From: Cytophagaceae bacterium
GTDB taxonomy: Bacteria > Bacteroidota > Bacteroidia > Cytophagales > Spirosomataceae
Assembly (NCBI GenBank): GCA_947461155.1
Contig: CANHKE010000078.1
Coordinates: 1 to 6,445 of the forward strand
Direction: 5' to 3'
Length of the DNA: 6,445 nucleotides
In this document: positions 1 through 5,732 of the stretch, piece after piece
Position numbering within the stretch: the first letter of the stretch is position 1
Layout of the letters: each line of letters opens with the position of its first letter
Made by a program: the position numbers and the translations under genes
Notes under the pieces: generated by a model
Database searches by the model: none
Seen by the model: the letters and a program-made list of their open reading frames with translations, nothing else
What the model was told of the DNA's origin: nothing

Positions 1-11
1 AATTTTCATAT

Positions 12-491
12 TTAATCCGCTTGAATTAATGCCACCGCCATCGCGGAAATACCCTCAGCTCTCCCCACAAAACCCAAACCCTCCGAAGTTGTCGCTTTTA
101 CTGAAATTTGATCAACATCAATTCCCATCACCAGCGCTAAATTTTCTTTAATCGACGGAATGTGCGGATTCAATTTGGGCCGATCCAGCACCACCGTCAC
201 ATCCAGATTCCCCACTTCCCAACCTGTATCGCGAATCATTTCCATGACTTTTTTCAACAATAACGTAGATGCTACACCCTTCCACATCGGATCCGTATCC
301 GAAAAATGATAGCCAATATTCCGCATATTCGCCGCACCCAAAAGTGCATCACACAAGGCATGACAAACCAAATCCGCATCCGAATGACCCAAGGGACCAA
401 AATCGCTTGAAATCTCCACTCCACCCAAAATAAACGGCCGACCTTCCACCCACTTGTGGACATCATAGCCTTGACCTACCCTGATTTTCAT
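12..491 (-). CDS. ispF: 2-C-methyl-D-erythritol 2,4-cyclodiphosphate synthase (IspF)
   Basis: This cytoplasmic enzyme of the MEP (non-mevalonate) isoprenoid pathway cyclises CDP-methylerythritol 2-phosphate to methylerythritol cyclodiphosphate, releasing CMP. The 159-residue length is normal for the family, so the gene is complete. Visible motifs: RVGQGYDVH at residues 4-12, whose D10 and H12 match zinc ligands of the E. coli enzyme; GHSDADLVCHA at 35-45, with H44 as the third metal ligand; the flexible substrate loop NIGYHFSDTDP at 58-68; and the signature VKATTSEGLGFVGRAEGI at 131-148, carrying the T135/E137 pair. These motifs make the assignment secure. The ATG overlaps the stop of the upstream M16 peptidase gene in an ATGA arrangement, so the two are probably cotranscribed and translationally coupled. 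No terminator is visible in the 11 bases left after the stop. Confidence 0.97.
   Translation of the reverse strand: MKIRVGQGYDVHKWVEGRPFILGGVEISSDFGPLGHSDADLVCHALCDALLGAANMRNIGYHFSDTDPMWKGVASTLLLKKVMEMIRDTGWEVGNLDVTVVLDRPKLNPHIPSIKENLALVMGIDVDQISVKATTSEGLGFVGRAEGISAMAVALIQAD
488..491 (-). other. ATGA stop/start overlap coupling M16 peptidase and ispF
   Basis: Read on the minus strand, these four bases are ATGA. ATG (491-489) starts ispF, and TGA (490-488) ends the M16 peptidase. This arrangement usually means that both lie on one transcript and that ribosomes finishing the first gene can re-initiate on the second. Confidence 0.85.
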
Positions 492-1732
492 ATTGCTTTT
501 TGTTTACGATACAGCAATGTATTCTTTTTGCCGCGAACAAATAATTTCTCGGCCCATTTTTGCAAATCAGCTACCGGAACGGATGCAATTTGATCCGCTT
601 CCGAATTCACAAAATCCACATTTCCCGCATTCGCCGCCATCGCTAAATTCATCGCCCGATTTAACACTTCTACCTCACCGAAAACCAACGAAGCCTCCGC
701 CTGATTCTTCACCCGCTGCAAATTTTCTTCGTGCATACCCGTGGCCACAAAAGCTTCGATGGCTTTATCCAAAGCGATTTCAGCATCTTCCAGGCTAACC
801 CCTTCCGCAACTTGACCTTGAATGACCAATAAGCCCGGATCCAAAAAACCGGTCTGATGCGCATGCAAGGAATCAAATATGCGCGCATCTTGAACTAAAT
901 TCAAATAAAGAAAGGAAGATTCATTGCGACCTAACAAATCACTCAATAAATCCACCGCGTAAAATCCAGCATCGTAGCGACCTGGTACCGGATAAGCCCG
1001 ATAAATCCGATCTGCCGGAACATCTGCCGAAATCTCCATGCGTCTGTCTTCCTTTTGCTCAGGCTCCTGCTTGCGTTTGCGCGCAGGCTTCGCCCCGCCC
1101 GGAATCGGCTCAAACCATTTTTTCGCCAGGGCCTTCACTTCGGCCAATTTTACCTGACCAGCCACCACCAAAATCGCATTCGCAGGCACATAATATTGAG
1201 CAAAAAATGCCTTCACATCTTCCAATGTAGCTTCTTCAATGTGTTTGATATCCGCCCCAATGGTAGCCCAACGGTACGGATGCACCTGATAAATTAAGGG
1301 ACGAAACTTCAACCACAAATCGCCATAAGGCTGATTTAAGTACCGTTGCTTGAATTCTTCAATGACTACTTTCCGCTGAACCTCAAGTGATTCTGGATTA
1401 AAAGCCAGCTGCTTCATGCGGTCAGACTCTAACCAAAATGCCGTCTCCAAATTTTGGCTTGGAACGGAAATATAGTAATTCGTTAAGTCAGGGGTCGTAA
1501 AGGCGTTGTTTTCACCGCCCACCCGTTGCAAGGGTGTATCATAATTCGGGATGTTTTCAGAACCGCCAAACATCAAGTGCTCAAATAAATGGGCAAATCC
1601 CGTCCGGTGCGGTTCCTCATCCCGCGAACCCACATCATAGATGACATCCATAACAGCCAGCGTGGTCGTTGGATCTTCATGGACAATCACCTGAAGACCA
1701 TTAGCAAGCGTAAACTGTTCGTATGAAATCAT
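488..1732 (-). CDS. M16 family zinc metallopeptidase (single-domain, insulinase/MPP type)
   Basis: This is a predicted zinc-dependent peptidase of family M16, related to the mitochondrial processing peptidase beta subunit and PqqL-like proteins. Numbered from the ATG at 1732 (414 residues), the inverted zinc motif HLFEH is at 48-52, and the third ligand is E125 or E126 in the VVIEEF segment about 75 residues later. The N-terminal catalytic half spans roughly 1-210. A charged linker (about 211-232, KPARKRKQEPEQK) leads to the C-terminal half, which contains RIYRAYPVPG (about 242-251) and a conserved GFLDPGLLVIQG segment. A longer reading starts at a GTG at 1789 and adds 19 hydrophobic residues. 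I reject it because that extension lacks a basic n-region, contains a good -7 promoter element, and would leave only 35 bases to the divergent gene. Without it there is no signal peptide, so a cytoplasmic location is likely. Such enzymes often work with an inactive M16 partner, and none is visible here. Substrate unknown. Confidence 0.93.
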   Translation of the reverse strand: MISYEQFTLANGLQVIVHEDPTTTLAVMDVIYDVGSRDEEPHRTGFAHLFEHLMFGGSENIPNYDTPLQRVGGENNAFTTPDLTNYYISVPSQNLETAFWLESDRMKQLAFNPESLEVQRKVVIEEFKQRYLNQPYGDLWLKFRPLIYQVHPYRWATIGADIKHIEEATLEDVKAFFAQYYVPANAILVVAGQVKLAEVKALAKKWFEPIPGGAKPARKRKQEPEQKEDRRMEISADVPADRIYRAYPVPGRYDAGFYAVDLLSDLLGRNESSFLYLNLVQDARIFDSLHAHQTGFLDPGLLVIQGQVAEGVSLEDAEIALDKAIEAFVATGMHEENLQRVKNQAEASLVFGEVEVLNRAMNLAMAANAGNVDFVNSEADQIASVPVADLQKWAEKLFVRGKKNTLLYRKQKAI

Positions 1733-1759
1733 GGCATGTGGATAAAAAAGAAATAGAAA

Positions 1760-1767
1760 CAAAAGTA
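1760..1767 (-). promoter_or_regulatory. Candidate -7 element for the M16 peptidase-ispF operon
   Basis: On the minus strand the sequence is TACTTTTG, a perfect match to the Bacteroidota -7 consensus TAnnTTTG. It lies 27 bases before the ATG at 1732, which would give a leader of about 20 bases. No convincing TTTG element is found at the expected -33 spacing; the nearest TTTTTG is only 12 bases upstream. The surrounding run is T-rich, so a chance match is possible, but position and strand both fit. Confidence 0.45.
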
Positions 1768-1799
1768 AAAAATTAGGCACAAAAACCACAGAGCTTCTC

Positions 1800-1807
1800 T
1801 ATTTTTA
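1800..1807 (+). promoter_or_regulatory. Weak candidate -7 element for the TPR protein gene
   Basis: TATTTTTA matches the Bacteroidota TAnnTTTG consensus at all but the last base and ends 17 bases before the ATG at 1825. No -33 TTTG is visible at the usual distance. The call rests mainly on its position in the 92-base divergent gap, which must hold promoters for both directions. Confidence 0.28.
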
Positions 1808-1824
1808 CACTTCAATATTTAGCT

Positions 1825-2943
1825 ATGCGCAACCTGCTTGTTGGCCTTCTTTTACTTACCTCCCTTCCCAGCTTCAGTCAGATTCTGCAAGACCCTCAGG
1901 CTAAGGCACTTATTTCACAGGGTTTGGATCACTTATATGCCTACGACTTTAAGGAATCCATGGATGATTTCAATGCGATCAAAGCCAAATACCCCAAGCA
2001 CCCCGCCGGATATTTATTGTCGGCCATGCAATTCGAAAAACAATTCTTCCCTTTAAAAGACCACCCCGCGCAAAGCAGAGCTTATTTGGCATTTCTGGAA
2101 CTGACGTACCAGCTGGCATCTGAAGCCTACGAACGCAATCCAAACGATCAAGAAGCTGTATTTTTCTGCATCTCGTCTTTGGGCTTTTTGGCTGCCTATG
2201 AAAATGACTACCAAAATTATGTGAAGGCGGTCAACCATACCCGGAAAGCCTATGCGCATCTGAAAATCGGTTTGCGTAATACGGAACGCCAACCCGAGTT
2301 TTTGTATTCTGCAGGGATTTACAATTACTACCGCATCGTTTACCCCGAATTGCATGCGGCGATACGTCCATTTATGGTGTTTTTCGAGGATGGCAATAAG
2401 CGTTTGGGATTATCCCAACTGGATGCTGCCATTCGTAAATCGGTATTTGTGAAGAATGAGTCGACTTTTTATTTGGCTTATGTATATAATAAATACGAAG
2501 GAACACCGAGTAAGGGTTTACCTTATTCAGAAATGCTGGTAGCGAAATACCCCGAAAACCACTTATTCAATTTGCAGCGGGCTGAATTATTAACGCTTTC
2601 AGGACAATACGAAGCGGCAGAGGAATTTATTGTGAAATTAGAAAAGTCAAAATCGGCCTATATGGTAGGCGCAGCGCACGTATTCCGCGGCATGCGCGAA
2701 GAATTTGAACGCAAACGTTTTACTCTCGCAGAGGCCTATTATGGCAAAGCGATGCAACAGCCTTGGGAAGAACGATTTACCAAAGACATCCACGGACTTG
2801 CACTCATGGGCATCGCGCGCATGGAAAACCGCAAAGGAAATAAGCGCAAAGCGCTACACTGGGCGCGTCAAGCTGCCGAATATGTCGAATACAAAAACTC
2901 GATTGAAGAACAAAAAAGATTAGTCAACGCGTATGGAAAGTAG
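1825..2943 (+). CDS. Exported helical-repeat (TPR-like) protein of unknown function
   Basis: The protein has 372 residues. The N-terminus is a clear Sec signal peptide: R2/N3, a Leu-rich core at 4-14, then PSFS|Q with likely cleavage after S18, so the mature protein probably resides in the periplasm. There is no lipobox Cys. The rest looks entirely alpha-helical, with degenerate TPR-like helix pairs, for example about 27-60 (ALISQGLDHLYAYDFKESMDDF), 94-125, 213-245, 246-275 (AELLTLSGQYEAAEEFIVKL) and 325-352 (ALMGIARMENRKGNKRKAL). The central part, YNYYRIVYPE (167-175) followed by GNKRLGLSQLDAAI (190-203) and then KYPENHLFNLQRAELL, resembles the layout of the Iml2/TTC39 type of TPR protein; this is recollection, not a search. 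No catalytic motif is seen. Its last 11 bases overlap the methyltransferase start, suggesting an operon. It may be a scaffold or interaction protein, but its function is unknown. Confidence 0.88.
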   Translation: MRNLLVGLLLLTSLPSFSQILQDPQAKALISQGLDHLYAYDFKESMDDFNAIKAKYPKHPAGYLLSAMQFEKQFFPLKDHPAQSRAYLAFLELTYQLASEAYERNPNDQEAVFFCISSLGFLAAYENDYQNYVKAVNHTRKAYAHLKIGLRNTERQPEFLYSAGIYNYYRIVYPELHAAIRPFMVFFEDGNKRLGLSQLDAAIRKSVFVKNESTFYLAYVYNKYEGTPSKGLPYSEMLVAKYPENHLFNLQRAELLTLSGQYEAAEEFIVKLEKSKSAYMVGAAHVFRGMREEFERKRFTLAEAYYGKAMQQPWEERFTKDIHGLALMGIARMENRKGNKRKALHWARQAAEYVEYKNSIEEQKRLVNAYGK

Positions 2944-3634
2944 AGAAGCAGGCATCGAACGCCTTTATCCCAAAATCTGGGGACGCATGTCCGCCCGCTA
3001 TTATTACCTGCACCAGCTCCGCAAACAAATGGAACGGGTGATCGCACTGTTTGTGCACCATTCGCCACATCAGTTGCTGGCCGACTACGGTTGCGGGAAT
3101 AAACCATACGAACCTATATTTGCACCCCATGTCGAACAATACATTGGGTTGGATTTAGCGTATAATACGAAAGCCGATGTGACGGTGGATCCCAAAGGCA
3201 TCATCGACATGCCCGACGCGACGGTGGGATTTGTCCTTTCCACCCAAGTACTCGAACACGTGGAAGACCCCAAAGCGTATTTAAAAGAGGCAAATCGCAT
3301 TTTAGCGCCTGACGGGAAATTGATTTTATCCACGCACGGCTATTGGATGTTTCATCCGGACCCGACGGACTTTTGGCGATGGACGTCCACAGGCCTAAAG
3401 AAAATCGTTCAAGAAGCAGGATTTGAAGTCGTGTATTTCGAAGGTATTTTAGGGCGCTCATCCATGGGACTTCAATTGTTCCAAGATGGAATTTTATTTA
3501 AGCTCCCTAAATTCGCACGTCCGATTTTATCGATCATCATGCAACCGCTCATTATCTTTTTTGATCAAATTATCGGATCAAAATCCCGCAATGAAGATGC
3601 GTGTACGTTTATTCTCGTAGCGAAGAAAGCCTAG
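2933..3634 (+). CDS. Class I SAM-dependent methyltransferase (Methyltransf_11 type)
   Basis: This is a 233-residue cytoplasmic methyltransferase with a Rossmann-like SAM-binding core. Motif I is LLADYGCGNKPYE (48-60, with D51-x-G53-x-G55). The acidic residue that ends strand 2 is D74 in IGLDL. FVLSTQVLEHVEDP (100-113) is motif IV with the usual LEHV, and RILAPDGKLILSTHG (122-136) is the next conserved strand. HPDPTDFWRWT (141-151) is a segment I associate with methyltransferases of polysaccharide loci. A hydrophobic stretch at about 196-215 (PILSIIMQPLIIFF) may form an amphipathic or membrane-facing helix. The substrate cannot be read from sequence; a sugar or lipid-linked glycan is inferred from the neighbouring epimerase, glycosyltransferase and flippase. 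The ATG overlaps the TPR gene by 11 bases; a later ATG at 2987 would also preserve the SAM fold. Its 3' end overlaps the opposing epimerase gene. Confidence 0.92.
   Translation: MESREAGIERLYPKIWGRMSARYYYLHQLRKQMERVIALFVHHSPHQLLADYGCGNKPYEPIFAPHVEQYIGLDLAYNTKADVTVDPKGIIDMPDATVGFVLSTQVLEHVEDPKAYLKEANRILAPDGKLILSTHGYWMFHPDPTDFWRWTSTGLKKIVQEAGFEVVYFEGILGRSSMGLQLFQDGILFKLPKFARPILSIIMQPLIIFFDQIIGSKSRNEDACTFILVAKKA
3609..3634. other. Tail-to-tail coding overlap of methyltransferase and epimerase genes
   Basis: The last 26 bases of the plus-strand methyltransferase (stop TAG at 3632-3634) and of the minus-strand epimerase (stop TAA, complement of 3609-3611) are shared. Both strands code here and no room remains for a terminator between the genes, so the two transcripts must have complementary 3' ends. 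Confidence 0.9.
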
Positions 3635-4550
3635 CTTGTTCATACGCGAACGTCTTTTCGAATGCTTCCTCGCGTGAACTGAGTTCAAACGGAATGTAGG
3701 ATTTTAGTTTGCTGATGTCCAAACTCACCTGCTGCACATCGGTAGGCATCGCCTCCACAAATTCTACCTGAAAATGCGGGATGCGTTGTTTGACTAAATC
3801 AATGATTTCTAGCAGGCGCATCGTTTGGCCAGAACCGATGTTAATGGTTTGGTTTTGCACATTGGAAGCTACTAAAGCCATCATCGCCTGGGCAATATCC
3901 GCCGCAAACAAATAATCCTTCGCCTGACTTCCGTCTCCCCAAACCACAAAAGTTTCTCCCCGAAGCGCCTTGCGCATCGCAATGTTAATCACCCCCTGCG
4001 TTTCAGACCGGTGATGTAAACCAAACGGATTCGATAAACGTAAAATCAAGTAATTGATTTGATACAGATTCGCATAGAGACGAATGTAATGTTCGACGGC
4101 CAATTTAATAATGCCATACGAACTGATCGGTTGGCACGCCTGATCTTCCTTTTTCTGACTCGGCGCCTCATTTCCATACACGGCACCGCCGGAGGACAAG
4201 TAAACGATTTGTTGGCACCCATACGCCTTCATCACCTCCATCAATCCAATCGTAGGCAATAAATTGGTCTCTACATCCGCCTGAATATTCTGGGTAGAAA
4301 GCGCGGGAATGATGGAACTGGCAAAGTGAAAAACGTGGGTAAACATGTGTTTTTCAAATAGGTGACGGAGTAATTCCGTGTTTGCATAATCGCCTGCCAC
4401 AAATAAGACATCGGGAAATTGAATGGCTGATTCGGGTATTTCCTGAGAAAGGACGACGATTTCGGGTGCTTGCTCCGTTTGATTTTGCACAAACTCAAGC
4501 AAATTATACCCCAGAAAACCGGCACCGCCTACAAGTAGAATTTTATCCAT
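3609..4550 (-). CDS. NAD-dependent sugar-nucleotide epimerase/dehydratase (extended SDR)
   Basis: The protein has 313 residues, the normal length for extended short-chain dehydrogenases acting on nucleotide sugars. The N-terminal Rossmann fold has the dinucleotide motif G8-G-A-G11-F-L-G14 after MDKILLV. The active-site dyad is Y145-G-I-I-K149. RLSNPFG (171-177) is the substrate-side RxxNxYG-like motif, and VVWGDGSQAKDYLFAADIAQA (202-222) is the conserved segment near the C-terminal substrate domain. The loop that in GalE reads SSSATVYG is SSGGAVYG here (119-126), so Gly121 occupies the position of the usual catalytic Ser/Thr. It probably makes or modifies a UDP-, GDP- or dTDP-sugar for the glycan built by the adjacent transferase; the exact reaction is unknown. 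It is transcribed away from the glycosyltransferase gene, with 56 bases between the two starts. Confidence 0.92.
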   Translation of the reverse strand: MDKILLVGGAGFLGYNLLEFVQNQTEQAPEIVVLSQEIPESAIQFPDVLFVAGDYANTELLRHLFEKHMFTHVFHFASSIIPALSTQNIQADVETNLLPTIGLMEVMKAYGCQQIVYLSSGGAVYGNEAPSQKKEDQACQPISSYGIIKLAVEHYIRLYANLYQINYLILRLSNPFGLHHRSETQGVINIAMRKALRGETFVVWGDGSQAKDYLFAADIAQAMMALVASNVQNQTINIGSGQTMRLLEIIDLVKQRIPHFQVEFVEAMPTDVQQVSLDISKLKSYIPFELSSREEAFEKTFAYEQARLSSLRE

Positions 4551-4567
4551 GACCTCATTATGTAAAG

Positions 4568-4575
4568 CAAAAATA
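4568..4575 (-). promoter_or_regulatory. Candidate -7 element for the epimerase gene
   Basis: On the minus strand this reads TATTTTTG, a perfect TAnnTTTG match, 17 bases before the ATG at 4550. The implied leader is short, roughly 10-15 bases. No clear TTTG lies 19-21 bases upstream. A GAGG sits only two bases before the ATG, too close to act as a normal ribosome binding site. Confidence 0.4.
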
Positions 4576-4578
4576 GGG

Positions 4579-4586
4579 TAATTTCG
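4579..4586 (+). promoter_or_regulatory. Weak candidate -7 element for the glycosyltransferase-flippase unit
   Basis: TAATTTCG matches TAnnTTTG except at one position and ends 20 bases before the ATG at 4607. It lies only three bases from the opposing candidate element at 4568-4575, so the two promoters would be packed back to back in the 56-base gap and could compete for RNA polymerase. No -33 element is recognised. Confidence 0.25.
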
Positions 4587-4606
4587 TAGAAAATACCCCC
4601 AGCCAT

Positions 4607-5716
4607 ATGAATTTGCTTATTGCCCGATCGAATTTTCACTCCTATTCCGAGACGTTTATCGACGAGCAAATCAAGAAATTGCAACCGGTGGAAGTGCTTT
4701 ACGAAGGCTGGTTGCCCAATCGGACCTATAGCGGCCAATCGATTTATCCCTTTCCCCTTTCGCATTTAGCCGTGCGGGGAACGCTGCGCAATGTAGCGCC
4801 TAGATTGTACCGCAAAATCTACCATTATTTTTTAAAATCGTTTTTAAAATCGCATCAAATCGACGCGTTTTTGGCGAATTACGGTCCCTTGGGGAGTAAC
4901 ATCTATACAGCTTGTCTGGAATTAGGCATCCCCTATTCGATTGTCTTTTTGGGCTTTGATGCCAATGAGAAAAAGACCTTAGATAGTTACCGAACTGACT
5001 ACGCGGCGATGTTGCCCAAAGCCCAAGCAGTGATTGTTGTCGCTGCATCCATGCGCGCAAACTTAGAAGCTATCGCGGGCCCCTTGAGCAATATCCATGT
5101 GATTCCTTGTGGGGTAGATGTGGCTACATTTAAGCCGGCAGGCAAAAAATCCGATCGATTAACGTTCATTTCCGTCGCTCGCTTTGCCGAGAAAAAAGGA
5201 CCGATCCATAGTTTACGTGCGTTTCAAATCGTATGCCAACAATTTCCAGAGGCACACTTACAAATGGTGGGCGATGGACCGATGTGGGAAGAGGCGAAAG
5301 CCTTTGTCCGTGAACATCAATTAGCGGCCAATGTAACTTTTTTAGGTGCACTTTCGCAAGCCGAATACCTGCCTTATGTACAGGCTGCGCATGTATTTAT
5401 CCAACACTCCATCATTACGAAAGCAGGGGATTCGGAAGGGACACCCGTGGCGATTTTGGAAGCGGCGGCATGTGGATTGCCAACGGTCTCGACCCGACAT
5501 GCCGGTATTCCAGATGCGGTTTTGGAGGGTGAGACGGGCTTACTGACCGACGAGCATGATATCCAAGGCATGGCGGAAGCCTGTATTTTCCTGGCATCGC
5601 ATGAAACCACCCGCGAAAAAATGGGGGTATCGGCTCGAAAACACATCGAAACCAACTACGATGTGGTGAAGCTCAGCCAAAAAATTAAAAGTCTCTTAAA
5701 ATTTGTAGTTTTATAG
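4607..5716 (+). CDS. Glycosyltransferase, GT4-type (GT-B fold), surface glycan assembly
   Basis: The protein has 369 residues, typical of retaining GT-B transferases of family 4, which move a sugar from a nucleotide donor to a lipid-linked glycan on the cytoplasmic side of the inner membrane. The N-terminal acceptor domain (about 1-170) includes the YSETFIDEQI segment (13-22) and IPYSIVFLGFDAN (108-120), followed by VIPCGVDVATFKP (165-177) at the domain junction. The C-terminal donor domain has SVARFAEKKG (189-198, with the R and K that contact donor phosphates), MVGDGP (220-225) and the EX7E motif E277-GTPVAIL-E285 in DSEGTPVAILEAAACGLP, then TRHAGIPDAV (296-305). The late motifs resemble the WcaL/AmsK group of exopolysaccharide transferases, but donor and linkage are not predictable. 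An in-frame 12-base tandem duplication lies at codons 75-82. The flippase gene follows after 16 bases, so the two are probably cotranscribed. Confidence 0.94.
   Translation: MNLLIARSNFHSYSETFIDEQIKKLQPVEVLYEGWLPNRTYSGQSIYPFPLSHLAVRGTLRNVAPRLYRKIYHYFLKSFLKSHQIDAFLANYGPLGSNIYTACLELGIPYSIVFLGFDANEKKTLDSYRTDYAAMLPKAQAVIVVAASMRANLEAIAGPLSNIHVIPCGVDVATFKPAGKKSDRLTFISVARFAEKKGPIHSLRAFQIVCQQFPEAHLQMVGDGPMWEEAKAFVREHQLAANVTFLGALSQAEYLPYVQAAHVFIQHSIITKAGDSEGTPVAILEAAACGLPTVSTRHAGIPDAVLEGETGLLTDEHDIQGMAEACIFLASHETTREKMGVSARKHIETNYDVVKLSQKIKSLLKFVVL
4829..4852 (+). repeat. Perfect 12-bp tandem duplication inside the glycosyltransferase gene
   Basis: The unit TTTTTAAAATCG occurs twice back to back (4829-4840 and 4841-4852) with no mismatch. 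It is exactly in codon register and encodes FLKS-FLKS at residues 75-82. Because the unit is a multiple of three, gain or loss of a copy would keep the frame. It lies in the acceptor domain, in a basic, amphipathic helix-like segment (RKIYHYFLKSFLKSHQ). Confidence 0.85.
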
Positions 5717-5732
5717 CTTATTCAAAACATGC

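Noticed and set aside
493..1297. Plus-strand open frames opposite the M16 peptidase
   Set aside because: Pro/Arg/His-rich shadow translations of the complementary strand of a conserved gene.
1733..1789. Hydrophobic N-terminal extension of the M16 peptidase as a signal peptide
   Set aside because: It requires a GTG start, lacks positive residues before the hydrophobic run, contains a strong -7 promoter match, and would leave almost no space for the divergent promoters.
2053..2355. Minus-strand open frame of about 100 codons opposite the TPR gene
   Set aside because: It lies wholly inside a well-supported plus-strand gene, has no recognisable domain, and its composition is that of a complement shadow.
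2868..3139. Two overlapping minus-strand open frames across the TPR/methyltransferase junction
   Set aside because: They overlap two real genes and each other in different frames, without recognisable protein features or promoter.
5166..5655. Minus-strand open frames opposite the glycosyltransferase donor domain
   Set aside because: They cover the most conserved part of the transferase gene and show no domain of their own.
5717..5732. Terminator between glycosyltransferase and flippase
   Set aside because: Only 16 bases with no inverted repeat or T-run; cotranscription is the simpler reading.
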